From an uncultured Rhodospirillales bacterium (GTDB lineage Bacteria > Pseudomonadota > Alphaproteobacteria > CACIAM-22H2): a DNA stretch of 64,000 bases. The stretch is taken from assembly GCA_937926175.1 (NCBI GenBank), contig CALANV010000018.1:133524-197523 (forward strand). Reading direction: 5' to 3'. A program made the position numbers and the translations under genes. Under the pieces are notes generated by a model. It saw only the letters and a program-made list of their open reading frames with translations. It did no database searches and was not told where the DNA came from. Shown piece after piece: positions 8,204 through 15,791 of this stretch; positions within the stretch are counted from its first letter, which is position 1; the number at the start of each line of letters is the position of its first letter.

Positions 8204-8952
8204 CGGCGGTGCTCGAGACCCGCGGCCTCAACAAGAGCTTCGGCGCGCTGCAGGTCGCCCAGAACATCAATTTCCGCCTCGAGGCGGGCGCACGCCATGC
8301 CCTGATCGGCCCCAACGGCGCCGGCAAGACGACGCTCGTCAACCTGATCACCGGACGGCTCAGACCGACCGGCGGAAAGATTTTCCTGTCCGGCGAGGAC
8401 ATCACCGATTTGCCCCCGGAGGCACGAGTCAAGCGCGGCCTGGGGCGCACCTTTCAGATCAATCAGCTCTTCAAGGGGCTCTCGGTTCTCGAGAACGTGG
8501 CGCTTGCCGTGGCGGAACGCGACGGCGTCGGCGGCAACATGTTCGGCGCCGCGCGCGCGCGACGCGCGGTGGCGGAGGAAGCCTATGCGCTGCTCGAGCG
8601 GCTGCGAATCGCGGACGACGCGCTGAAGCCCGTCCGCGAGCTTCCCTATGGCCGCCAGCGACTGGTCGAGATCGCGATCGCGCTCGGGTTGAACCCGAAG
8701 GTCCTGCTGCTGGACGAACCCGCGGCCGGCGTTCCGTCGACCGAAAGCGCGATCATCCTCGAAATGATCGCGGGGCTGCCGCCCGACATCGCCGTGCTGA
8801 TCATCGAGCACGACATGGATTTGGTCTTCCGCTTCGCGCGCCGCATCACCGTTCTGGTCCAGGGCGCCGTCCTGGTCGAGGGCACGCCGGGCGAAATCGC
8901 CGCCGACACGCGGGTGCGCGAGGTGTATCTGGGTGAGCGCAGCCATGTCTGA
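8200..8952 (+). CDS. livG: HAAT-family ABC transporter ATP-binding protein (LivG-like)
   Basis: First ATPase subunit, 250 aa. Walker A GPNGAGKTT lies near residues 38-46, the Q-loop GRTFQINQLFKGLSV near 85, Walker B VLLLDEPAAG near 170 and the H-loop IIEHDMDLVF near 195. The signature reads LPYGRQRLVEIAIAL, the LPYG variant seen in LivG proteins instead of LSGGQ. The LivG-specific insertion (GRLRPTGGKIFLSGEDIT and the long helical region after the Q-loop) is present. The start overlaps livM by 4 bases and the end overlaps livF by 8. With LivF it forms the cytoplasmic ATPase dimer that drives the importer. Confidence 0.93.
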   Translation: MTAVLETRGLNKSFGALQVAQNINFRLEAGARHALIGPNGAGKTTLVNLITGRLRPTGGKIFLSGEDITDLPPEARVKRGLGRTFQINQLFKGLSVLENVALAVAERDGVGGNMFGAARARRAVAEEAYALLERLRIADDALKPVRELPYGRQRLVEIAIALGLNPKVLLLDEPAAGVPSTESAIILEMIAGLPPDIAVLIIEHDMDLVFRFARRITVLVQGAVLVEGTPGEIAADTRVREVYLGERSHV

Positions 8953-9649
8953 ACTGCTCGCCCTCGCCCACGTGTCGGCCGGCTACGGCGAAACGGTGGT
9001 GCTCGAGAACGTGACGCTGGCGATCGAGCCCGGCGCCACGCTGGCGGTCCTCGGCCGCAACGGCGTCGGCAAGACCACGCTTCTCGCCACCGTCATGGGG
9101 CATACGACGCTCCATGCCGGCGAGATCCGGTTCGACGGGCAGGACGTCACGCGGCTGCCGACCTTCAGGCGCGCGCTCGCCGGTATCGGCTATGTGCCGC
9201 AGGAACGCGAGATCTTCCCGTCGCTGACCGTCGACGAGAACCTGAACGTGGCAAAGCGCCCGGGGCGGTGGACCGCCGAACGGATCTTCGACCTGTTTCC
9301 GAACCTGGCCAATCGCCGGCGGAACATGGGCAACCAGCTTTCGGGCGGCGAGCAGCAGATGCTCGCCATCGGACGTGCGCTCATGGGCAATCCGTCGCTG
9401 CTGCTCATGGACGAGCCGCTCGAAGGTCTGGCTCCGGTCATCGTCGACGGGCTCATCGCCGCTTTCCACCGGCTGCGGCAGGAAGACGGGCTCGCGATCG
9501 TGCTGGTGGAGCAGCATGCGCGGCTTGCTCTCGAATTCGCGCCGCGTGCGGTCGTCCTCGATCGCGGACGCGTCGTCTACGACGGCGGGAGCCGGCCGCT
9601 GCTCGACGATCCGGACCGGCTATCCGCGCTGATCGGTGTCACCGGCTGA
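8945..9649 (+). CDS. livF: HAAT-family ABC transporter ATP-binding protein (LivF-like)
   Basis: Second ATPase subunit, 234 aa, last gene of the importer operon. Walker A GRNGVGKTT near residues 37-45, signature LSGGEQQML near 135, Walker B LLLMDEPLEGLAP near 155-167 and the H-loop VLVEQHARLAL near 190 are all present. LivF proteins typically read LDEPSLGLAP at Walker B; here the D-loop region reads EPLEGLAP, a normal variant. An upstream GTG at 8933 is in frame, but ATG 8945 fits the family N terminus (MSELLALAHVSAGYG). No regulator or enzyme gene is attached to this operon, so the transported compound cannot be inferred from context. Confidence 0.93.
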   Translation: MSELLALAHVSAGYGETVVLENVTLAIEPGATLAVLGRNGVGKTTLLATVMGHTTLHAGEIRFDGQDVTRLPTFRRALAGIGYVPQEREIFPSLTVDENLNVAKRPGRWTAERIFDLFPNLANRRRNMGNQLSGGEQQMLAIGRALMGNPSLLLMDEPLEGLAPVIVDGLIAAFHRLRQEDGLAIVLVEQHARLALEFAPRAVVLDRGRVVYDGGSRPLLDDPDRLSALIGVTG

Positions 9650-9699
9650 ACGCCGGCCCCCCAGGCCGCCCGCGGTACGGCCGGCGGCGATGACGATGC

Positions 9700-10302
9700 T
9701 CAGCGGGCGGTGCGTCCCGACCGCCGACGGGACGCAGCGGACTTGCGGGCCGCAGACTTCGCCGACGACGTCTTCGCGCGGGACGACTTTGGTTGATGTT
9801 CGAGCCGTGCGTAGGTGCCGCTCGCATACACGAGCGGGCGCGCCTTGGGCCGGATGCGCACGTCCACCACGCGGCCGATGAAGATCGTGTGCGTCGCCGC
9901 CTGGATACGCTCGGTGACGATGCAGTCGAAGCTGGCGAGCGCATCCTCGAGCACGGGCGCGCCGGTCTTCAACGTCATCCAGCGCCCGGCGTTGAAGCGC
10001 TCGCGACCGTAGATGCCGAGCTGACCGCTGAATCGCGCCGCCAGATTCTTGTGCCGATGGGACAGCACGTTCACGCACATGCGCGAACCCTTGTGGATCA
10101 GATCATGGGCACCGGCACGCCGGTTGACGCAGACCAGGACCTGCGGCGGCTCGGCCGAGAGCGAGGTCACCGCCGTCGCCGTCAGGCCGTTCCGCTCGCC
10201 GTCATGGACGGTCGTGACGATCGTCACGCCGGCCGCCAGCCGGCGCATGCCTTCCTTGAACCGCTCGGGCGTGACCGTCTCGATATTGGCCCACGCCTGC
10301 AT
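9700..10302 (-). CDS. flavin reductase-like protein with basic C-terminal tail
   Basis: FMN-binding split-barrel protein of the flavin reductase family, 200 aa. It would either supply reduced flavin to a monooxygenase or act as a small FMN oxidoreductase. Family features are FKEGMRRLAAGVTIVTT, GLTATAVTSLSAEPPQVLVCVNR (the FMN-binding strands), MCVNVLSH and a C-terminal IGRVVDVRI strand. The last 30 or so residues are a Lys/Arg/Ser/Ala tail (KSSRAKTSSAKSAARK and on) that the family usually lacks. ATG 10302 is preferred over the in-frame GTG at 10308 because GGGAG then has good spacing. The nearest possible partner is the luciferase-like monooxygenase at 12342-13412, but the two are not in one operon. 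Confidence 0.85.
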   Translation of the reverse strand: MQAWANIETVTPERFKEGMRRLAAGVTIVTTVHDGERNGLTATAVTSLSAEPPQVLVCVNRRAGAHDLIHKGSRMCVNVLSHRHKNLAARFSGQLGIYGRERFNAGRWMTLKTGAPVLEDALASFDCIVTERIQAATHTIFIGRVVDVRIRPKARPLVYASGTYARLEHQPKSSRAKTSSAKSAARKSAASRRRSGRTAR

Positions 10303-10563
10303 GGTCACGGCTCCCGCCGCCAGAGTGGCACAGTCGTGCCGGCGGCTTCATCGACAAGGGCGGCAAGGAAGGTCGGGCAGGGTAAACGTTCAAATCGGCG
10401 TTTCATGATGCGGTGCGTCAGGTAGCCGAAGTCGGGCCGGCCGGGGGCCCGGCCGACGGCGGGGGTACAGTACATCGGGGCCGCGCCAAGCTCCAGCGGC
10501 GGCGCGGGAACCGCCGGGCACGGTTCCGCATCTCACGAATGAGAACGGCGGCGGACGGATGCA

Positions 10564-11262
10564 ATGGACGCAAACACCGTAGAAGCGAGCGCCGGAACGA
10601 ACAGCGACGCACAGCTGGTGCGACGGGCACAGGCCGGCGAGGCGCTGGCGTTCGAGCAGATCATGCGGCGTTTCAACCGCCGTCTCTTCCGCGTCGCTTA
10701 CAGCATCACGAAGGACGTGAACGAGGCCGAGGACGTCGTCCAGGAGGCATATGTGCGCGCCTTTACCGCGATCGGCGATCTGATCGACGCGACGCGGCTG
10801 TCGACCTGGCTGGTCACGATCGCCGTGAACGAGGCCCGCGGGCGTCTTCGCCGCCGCCAACGCTATCTCCCCCTCGACGAACCCGGCCGGCCGGAGGACG
10901 CCGACGGCGAGACAGAGCCCATGCCAATGTTCACCGTTCCCGCAACCACCCCCGAACATCTCGCCCATTCGTCCGAGCTGCGCCGCATCCTCGAGGCGGC
11001 GATCGATGCGCTGCCGGAGTCGTTCCGCACGGTCTTCATGCTGCGGGCGGTCGAGCAACTGGGCGTCGACGAGACCGCCGAATGCCTCGGCATTCCGGCG
11101 GCCACGGTGAAAACCCGGTTTCACCGGGCGCGCACGCGGCTGCGCCGCGCGCTCGAGGCGCAATCGCGCGATCTGATGCCCGAGCTTTATCCGTTCGACG
11201 GCGCGCGCTGCGACCGCATCGTCGCACAGGTGCGACTGCGCCTGGGACTCGCCCCACCCTGA
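10564..11262 (+). CDS. ECF-type RNA polymerase sigma factor
   Basis: Sigma-70 family factor of the extracytoplasmic-function group, 232 aa. Region 2 spans about residues 25-95 and includes FEQIMRRFNRRLFRVAYSIT and the region 2.2-2.3 stretch DVNEAEDVVQEAYVRAF, then LSTWLVTIAVNEA. Region 4 at about 140-195 has LPESFRTVFMLRAVEQLGV and the helix-turn-helix ETAECLGIPAATVKTRFHRAR. It directs RNA polymerase to a small regulon. No anti-sigma factor is encoded next to it. The following genes encode a lipoprotein and a cupredoxin, beyond a hairpin, and may be its targets. A 255-bp gap lies upstream. The subgroup resembles factors often annotated simply as sigma-70 family; the inducing signal is unknown. 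Confidence 0.9.
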   Translation: MDANTVEASAGTNSDAQLVRRAQAGEALAFEQIMRRFNRRLFRVAYSITKDVNEAEDVVQEAYVRAFTAIGDLIDATRLSTWLVTIAVNEARGRLRRRQRYLPLDEPGRPEDADGETEPMPMFTVPATTPEHLAHSSELRRILEAAIDALPESFRTVFMLRAVEQLGVDETAECLGIPAATVKTRFHRARTRLRRALEAQSRDLMPELYPFDGARCDRIVAQVRLRLGLAPP

Positions 11263-11270
11263 CCCATCGC

Positions 11271-11295
11271 CGGCGCCCATCGGCCACGGGCGCCG
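11271..11295 (+). terminator. hairpin after sigma factor gene
   Basis: Inverted repeat CGGCGCCC/GGGCGCCG with a 9-base loop, 9 bases after the sigma-factor stop. No long T run follows, so it may be a weak terminator or a processing signal before the lipoprotein gene. Confidence 0.45.
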
Positions 11296-11341
11296 AAGAC
11301 ACATTTCGATCATTTCCGCATGACACTCGATGGAGGAGATC

Positions 11342-11767
11342 ATGAGACGAGGAACGACTGCCTGCGCCGCGGGACTGTTCGGGCTTGCACTCACGGCGTG
11401 CGCCGCCGACGCCCAGCAGACGAGCGCGAACAGGGCGCCGCCGGGCGGCGAATACAAGAAGGTCAGCACGCTCGTCCCGCTGCCCGAATTCATTCCGGGG
11501 CTGGGGACGCTCTATGTCCAGCCGTCGACGCTGCCGGCCGGCCCGTTCCTTGCCTATGACCGCGACGGGCGTCTGGTCAGCACGATCTACATGGTGCCGA
11601 TCAAGGACATGGAGGCGCGCAAGACATTCGACGATCTTGCCGTGGGCGCGGACCGCGTCGATCACGTCGACTTTCACTACAACGCCGGCCACCCGGGCGT
11701 TCCCGAGCCGCACTACCACATCGTGCTGTGGCACATTCCGCCGGCACAGGAGGCGCGCCTCAAATAA
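11342..11767 (+). CDS. predicted lipoprotein, His-rich (DUF5602/TTHB210-like?)
   Basis: A 141-aa exported protein whose signal sequence ends in LTAC followed by AAD, matching a lipobox, so it is probably a lipoprotein. The mature part contains GGEYKKVSTLVPLPEFIPGLG and, near the C terminus, the histidine-rich strand DFHYNAGHPGVPEPHYHIVLW, which could bind a metal. From memory this resembles the DUF5602/TTHB210-like family, known from a sigma-E-controlled gene in Thermus; I cannot confirm that here. The neighbouring ECF sigma factor upstream is consistent with such control. ATG 11342 is chosen over 11330 because GGAGGAG sits just before it. The cupredoxin gene begins two bases after the stop, so both are probably cotranscribed. 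Confidence 0.65.
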   Translation: MRRGTTACAAGLFGLALTACAADAQQTSANRAPPGGEYKKVSTLVPLPEFIPGLGTLYVQPSTLPAGPFLAYDRDGRLVSTIYMVPIKDMEARKTFDDLAVGADRVDHVDFHYNAGHPGVPEPHYHIVLWHIPPAQEARLK

Positions 11768-11768
11768 C

Positions 11769-12323
11769 ATGCTCACGCGCCGCAACGTCCTGATGCGCGG
11801 CGCCGCCGCCGCGCTCTGCGGCCTTTCGGCCGGATCGGGTCGCGCACGCGCCGCGCCGCGGCCGCTGATCGTCCGCATGCGGGCGAAGCCCGACGGCAGC
11901 GACATGTGGTTCGACCCGATCGGCGCCTTGGTCGAGCCGGGACAGATCATCCGCTGGATCGTCGAACGCGACGTCCATACGACGACGGCCTACCATCCGC
12001 GCAACGACAACCACTCGCTGCGCATTCCGGAAAGTGCGGAACCGTGGGACTCCGGCTACTTGGTGGAACCGGGCAGCAGCTTCGAGATCGCGCTGACGGT
12101 GCCGGGCGTCTACGACTATTTCTGCGCGCCGCACGAGCAGGCGGGCATGGTCGGGCGGCTCATCGTCGGCCACCCGGACGGCCCAGGCCTGCTTCCCTTC
12201 GACTATTTCAAGGCCGACGCGGCACGCCGGCATTTGGCCGACGTGCCGCCGGCAGCGCGCGCGGCGTTTCCGCCGGTCGAACGGATCATGCGCGCGCGCA
12301 TCGTCCGCCGCGACGATTCCTGA
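11769..12323 (+). CDS. cupredoxin-domain (blue copper) protein
   Basis: Exported type I copper protein, 184 aa. The N terminus carries a twin-arginine-like signal (TRRNVLMRGAAAALCGLSAG). The plastocyanin-like fold provides candidate copper ligands H70 (in ERDVHTTTAYH; H76 is the alternative), C119 and H122 in YFCAPHEQAGM, and M127. The spacing C-x2-H-x4-M is as in pseudoazurin/plastocyanin-type sites. A C-terminal extension of about 45 residues (from FDYFKADAARRH) follows the domain. It probably transfers electrons or binds copper in the periplasm. It begins right after the lipoprotein gene, and both lie downstream of an ECF sigma factor, suggesting a metal or oxidative stress response; that link is inferred. 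Confidence 0.8.
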   Translation: MLTRRNVLMRGAAAALCGLSAGSGRARAAPRPLIVRMRAKPDGSDMWFDPIGALVEPGQIIRWIVERDVHTTTAYHPRNDNHSLRIPESAEPWDSGYLVEPGSSFEIALTVPGVYDYFCAPHEQAGMVGRLIVGHPDGPGLLPFDYFKADAARRHLADVPPAARAAFPPVERIMRARIVRRDDS

Positions 12324-12341
12324 TGTCGTGTGTGCGACGCG

Positions 12342-13412
12342 CTACGCTGCCGCCGTTTGCGTCCTGAAACGCGGCATGACCTTCTCGGCGAAGAGGCGCA
12401 TCGAGGCTTCGGCCTGATCCTGGTCGATGGTGTTGAAGTTGACCTGGAGCGAGGCGATTTCGAAGCCGCCGGTGAGTTCCTGATAGGCTTCGATCTGGCG
12501 GGCGATGTCGTCGGGCGAGCCGACCCAGGCGGCGCCCTTCTGAACCTGGCTCTCGAAGGTCTCGGCGGCGAGCCCGGCGATGATCTTGTCGTAGCCCGGA
12601 TAGTCCTTGGAGCTGAGTCCCTCGGTCCAGGCCGACGCCGCAGCGACCAGCGACTTGAGGTAGCGATTGAGCGGCTCGCGGGCGATCGCGACCGCCTCGG
12701 CGGTGGTCGGGGCGCAGTACATGTGGAAGGCCAGCATCACCTTGCCGCGGCCCGGGTGCCCGGCCGCCACCCAGGCGTCGCGGTAGAGCGCCAACAGATC
12801 CTTCATCTTGCCGCCGGCCAGCGGAATCGCCATCACCCAGTAGCCGGCCTGACCGGCCTCGATGAAGGATTGCGGCGTGCCCAGCGCCGCCACCCAGAAA
12901 GGCGGACGCGGCTTCTGGGTCGGACGCGGCAGCGACGTCACGTCGCGGAAGCTGTGGAAGCGCCCGTTATGGCTGACGCGTTCGTTCTCGAGCAGGAGGC
13001 GCACCTGTTCGAGCCCCTCGGTGAAGCGGGCGCGGCTCTCGTCCGGACTGATGCCGAAGCGCTGGAACTCGTGCGGCAGGAAGGCGCGGGCGAAGCCGAC
13101 CTCGAGCCGGCCGCCCGAGATCGCATCGAGCATGCCGATCTCGCCGGCGAGCTTAAGCGGGTTGTTGAACACTGGCAGCACCGCCCCCGTCACCAGCCGC
13201 GCCTTGCGGGTCTTCATCGCGGCTGCGGTCAGGAACACGATCGGATTGGGACTGTAGCCGCCGTAATCCTCGAAATAATGCTCGACCGTGCGAATATGCG
13301 TGTAGCCGAGCTCGTCGGCCAGGCTGCATAAGTAAAGTGATTCGGCGAAGTACCGCTCGGCCGACTTCACCTGCGGTCCAACGTCCGGAAAAAACTGAAT
13401 CCCAAACTCCAT
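12342..13412 (-). CDS. LLM-class (luciferase-like) flavin-dependent oxidoreductase
   Basis: Bacterial-luciferase-like monooxygenase, 356 aa, F420- or FMN-dependent TIM barrel. Seen are the opening strand MEFGIQFFPDVGP, LADELGYTHIRTVEHYFEDYG, NPIVFLTAAAMKTRKARLVTGAVLP and the conserved LDAISGGRLEVGFARAF. The family typically oxidises small organics with O2 and reduced flavin. ATG 13412 is preferred because GAGGGAGC precedes it and the domain begins there; a longer in-frame reading starts at 13496. A flavin reductase gene lies 2 kb away on the same strand but is separated by other genes. The gene converges with the cupredoxin gene, leaving 18 bp between stops. The substrate is not predictable. 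Confidence 0.87.
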   Translation of the reverse strand: MEFGIQFFPDVGPQVKSAERYFAESLYLCSLADELGYTHIRTVEHYFEDYGGYSPNPIVFLTAAAMKTRKARLVTGAVLPVFNNPLKLAGEIGMLDAISGGRLEVGFARAFLPHEFQRFGISPDESRARFTEGLEQVRLLLENERVSHNGRFHSFRDVTSLPRPTQKPRPPFWVAALGTPQSFIEAGQAGYWVMAIPLAGGKMKDLLALYRDAWVAAGHPGRGKVMLAFHMYCAPTTAEAVAIAREPLNRYLKSLVAAASAWTEGLSSKDYPGYDKIIAGLAAETFESQVQKGAAWVGSPDDIARQIEAYQELTGGFEIASLQVNFNTIDQDQAEASMRLFAEKVMPRFRTQTAAA

Positions 13413-13740
13413 GGGCGCTCCCTCTCCGTCCTTGGCGTCGGGCGCCACGCAGGCGGCCGCTGCCACTCTATCGCAATGAGTCTTCGGGTAAAGCACCCGC
13501 GTCGTATCGGTGGCAATCGGATACCGCGGCAGTTGGGGTTGAATCGGATTCGATCGTCCTTGCCTCCGGTTGTGATTGTGCGCTTAACTCGCCCGTGCAA
13601 CCGCACGGCTCGATACCGCGAACGGCATGACCGATCCGAACGGACGCGGCTCCATCGGCACGTACCGGTTTGACGGTACGCCGGCCTATCTCTCTACCCA
13701 CGTTCGCCTTATGGGGACGGGATATGGTGCATGCCGGCTG
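13413..13740. other. 328-bp intergenic region with small inverted repeat
   Basis: No convincing gene. It holds the promoter sides of two divergent genes. A 7-bp inverted repeat CGTACCG/CGGTACG with a 6-base spacer lies at 13661-13680, about 60 bp before the start of the small secreted protein, and could be an operator or a leader hairpin. Confidence 0.4.
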
Positions 13741-14214
13741 ATGCATCGGCTCCGGCGCGCGTTGCTGGGTGTGCCGCTCGCTGCCGCGCTGATTGCGCCG
13801 GCGGACGCCCAGAGTGTCGACCATGCGCTCGACCTGGAACTCGCACGCGAATTCATGGCGCTCGAGACTGCCGGCTGGCGCCTGCCGGACCCGGTCGAGA
13901 CCTGCCTTACCGGTCTTGCGCTGCGTCGTCTCGAGCCGATGGCATTCGGCAGTACGGAGCTGGTCGACGAGCCCGAACTCGTCGATCCGCCGGGCCCGCA
14001 CTATCGCATCCTGCGCGTCGAACCGGAGCCGGGCGACCGGCGTCGCCGCGTGGCCCACATCGAGTGGCTCCTGGCCGGACCGGCCGGCGCACGGCGAGCC
14101 GAACCGGATTCGTTCGTTTTCATCATCAATGACCCCGGCGGCGAGCGCGGCATCGCGGCGATGGTGACGGAGCCCGCGCGCCTCGTCGTACGCCGCGAGT
14201 GCTTCGGGACCTGA
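13741..14214 (+). CDS. hypothetical secreted protein
   Basis: A 157-aa protein of unknown function. From ATG 13741 it has a convincing signal peptide (MHRLRRALLGVPLAAALIAP, cleavage near ADAQS). The mature part is acidic with no recognisable domain: LDLELAREFMALETAGWRLPDP near the start, a single cysteine pair (C in PVETCLTG and C in VRRECFGT, four residues from the end) that could form a disulfide, and FVFIINDPGGERGIAAMV near the C terminus. An upstream in-frame start at 13627 would put about 38 residues in front of the signal peptide and is less likely. The DUF1194 gene follows 95 bp later on the same strand; a functional link is not evident. Confidence 0.6.
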   Translation: MHRLRRALLGVPLAAALIAPADAQSVDHALDLELAREFMALETAGWRLPDPVETCLTGLALRRLEPMAFGSTELVDEPELVDPPGPHYRILRVEPEPGDRRRRVAHIEWLLAGPAGARRAEPDSFVFIINDPGGERGIAAMVTEPARLVVRRECFGT

Positions 14215-14309
14215 CCGACCGCGGCGCGAAAGCCTACGCCGATACGTCGAACGGGTATCGAGATCGGGACTCGTCCCGACCGCGCGGGAGATGTTAGCCT
14301 GCGCGAGCC

Positions 14310-15002
14310 ATGCGCGCCCGGCTTCTATTCGTCGGTATCCTGGTCGCGACGATGCTCGCCGCGCGTCCGGCGGCCTCCGAGCGGCATGTCGACCTCGAGC
14401 TCGTCCTCGCCGTCGACTGTTCGCGCAGCATCGATGACCGCGAGTTCGCGCTGCAGATCCAGGGATATGCGGCGGCTTTCCGCCATCCCAGCGTGCTTCG
14501 CGCCATACAGTCCGGGACACATCGCGCGATCGCCGTGACCTACGTGCAATGGGCCGGCCCGTTCCTTCAGAACCAGACGATCGACTGGATGATCATCGAC
14601 AGCGCCGAGACGGCGGCCACGTTCGCAACCGAAATGCTCGAGGTGCCGCGCACGTTTTCCGGCGGCGGCACGAGCCTGAGCGGGATCATCGATTTCGGCC
14701 GCACGCTGTTCGGCAAGCACGGAATTACGAGCAGCCGCCGCGTCATCGACATCTCCGGCGACGGCGTGAACAATTCCGGCCGGCTGGCCACGGCCGCGCG
14801 CGACGACGCCGTCCGCGAGGGCATCACCATCAACGGTCTCGCGATCCTCAGCGACATCGGCGCGCTCGACGTCTACTTCCGCGACAACGTCATCGGCGGC
14901 GAGGGTGCCTTCGTCATCGCCGCCGAGAACTTCGATGCCTTCGCCCAGGCGATCCTCAACAAGTTGATCCGCGAGATCGCCGAGGTCCCGGCCGACCGCT
15001 GA
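14310..15002 (+). CDS. DUF1194 (von Willebrand A-like) exported protein
   Basis: A 230-aa protein of the DUF1194 family, with a signal peptide (MRARLLFVGILVATMLAARP, cut near AAS-E). A von Willebrand factor A-like domain follows, starting VDLELVLAVDCSRSID, where DCSRS is the MIDAS-type DxSxS metal site. Further elements are FSGGGTSLSGIIDFGRTLF, with the conserved threonine of the site, and RVIDISGDGVNNSG, which carries the third, acidic, metal-binding loop. The C-terminal half shows GEGAFVIAAENFDAFAQAI, typical of the family. Location is probably periplasmic. VWA proteins mediate metal-dependent protein binding; no partner is encoded nearby. The gene stands alone and converges on the AlaX-like gene. 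Confidence 0.85.
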   Translation: MRARLLFVGILVATMLAARPAASERHVDLELVLAVDCSRSIDDREFALQIQGYAAAFRHPSVLRAIQSGTHRAIAVTYVQWAGPFLQNQTIDWMIIDSAETAATFATEMLEVPRTFSGGGTSLSGIIDFGRTLFGKHGITSSRRVIDISGDGVNNSGRLATAARDDAVREGITINGLAILSDIGALDVYFRDNVIGGEGAFVIAAENFDAFAQAILNKLIREIAEVPADR

Positions 15003-15018
15003 CGCGGCAACCGCCGAC

Positions 15019-15729
15019 CTATTCCGCGAGCGCGACGACGATGCGGCGGTTGCGCCTGCCCTTGCTTTCGATCTTTTCGACCGCGACACGCCCGATCTCG
15101 CCGGTCGCGCGGACATGGGTGCCGCCGCAGGGCTGAAGGTCGACCCCCACGATGTCGAGAAGCCGCACCCGCCCCTGTCCCGTGGGCGGTTTGACCGACA
15201 TGGTCCGGACTAGCTCCGGCCTTGCGGCGAGTTCGTCGTCGGTGATCCAGCGCGGCACCACGTCGTGGTTGCCCGCGATCAACTCGTTCAGTTTTGCCGT
15301 GATCGCGTCCTTGTCGAGCACCATGTCGCCGGAATCGAAATCGAGACGGCTGCGCTCGGCGCCGACCTGCCCGCCGGTCACGCCGGCCGGCACCACCGCG
15401 CAAAGCAGGTGCAGGCATGTATGCATGCGCATGTGGCGATAGCGCCGCGCCCAGTCGATCGCCGCGACCACGCGCTCGCCCACGGCCGGAAGATCCTGGC
15501 CCGGTGCGGGAATGTGAACGATCTCGCCGGGCGCAGTGCCCTTGCGGGTATCGACGATCGCGATCGGACCGCCGTCGGCGCGCCGCAACACACCGCTGTC
15601 CCCCGGCTGACCGCCGCCCATCGGATAGAACACGGTGCGATCGAGCCGGATGCCTGCCTCGTCCACGGCGGTGACGGTGGCGTCGCACTCCGTCAGATAC
15701 GCGTCATCGCGGAACAGTTCCTCGGTCAT
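15019..15729 (-). CDS. alanyl-tRNA editing hydrolase (AlaX type)
   Basis: Freestanding trans-editing protein that removes wrongly attached serine or glycine from tRNA-Ala in the cytoplasm. It is 236 aa, the length of AlaX-M type proteins. The N-terminal barrel carries FYPMGGGQPGDSG (residues 35-46) and the editing domain provides the zinc site: H103 and H107 in HTCLH, then C201 and H205 in CGGTH. The C-terminal IGRVAVEKIESKGRRNRRI matches the AlaRS-like end. The start at 15729 is directly preceded by CAG and a run of 15 G on the coding strand, which replaces a normal ribosome site. It is 62 bp downstream of the threonine dehydratase gene on the same strand. Confidence 0.9.
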   Translation of the reverse strand: MTEELFRDDAYLTECDATVTAVDEAGIRLDRTVFYPMGGGQPGDSGVLRRADGGPIAIVDTRKGTAPGEIVHIPAPGQDLPAVGERVVAAIDWARRYRHMRMHTCLHLLCAVVPAGVTGGQVGAERSRLDFDSGDMVLDKDAITAKLNELIAGNHDVVPRWITDDELAARPELVRTMSVKPPTGQGRVRLLDIVGVDLQPCGGTHVRATGEIGRVAVEKIESKGRRNRRIVVALAE

Positions 15730-15732
15730 CTG

Positions 15733-15747
15733 CCCCCCCCCCCCCCC
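15733..15747. repeat. 15-base C homopolymer (G tract on the coding strand)
   Basis: Fifteen consecutive C on the + strand, three bases upstream of the alaX-like ATG. On the coding strand it is a G15 tract in the position of the Shine-Dalgarno site. Such tracts change length readily by slippage, so it could alter expression of the downstream gene; it may also be misread in sequencing. Confidence 0.9.
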
Positions 15748-15791
15748 GCTCTCGTCCATACATCCACTTCCACGCAATGCCCGACGCCCGC

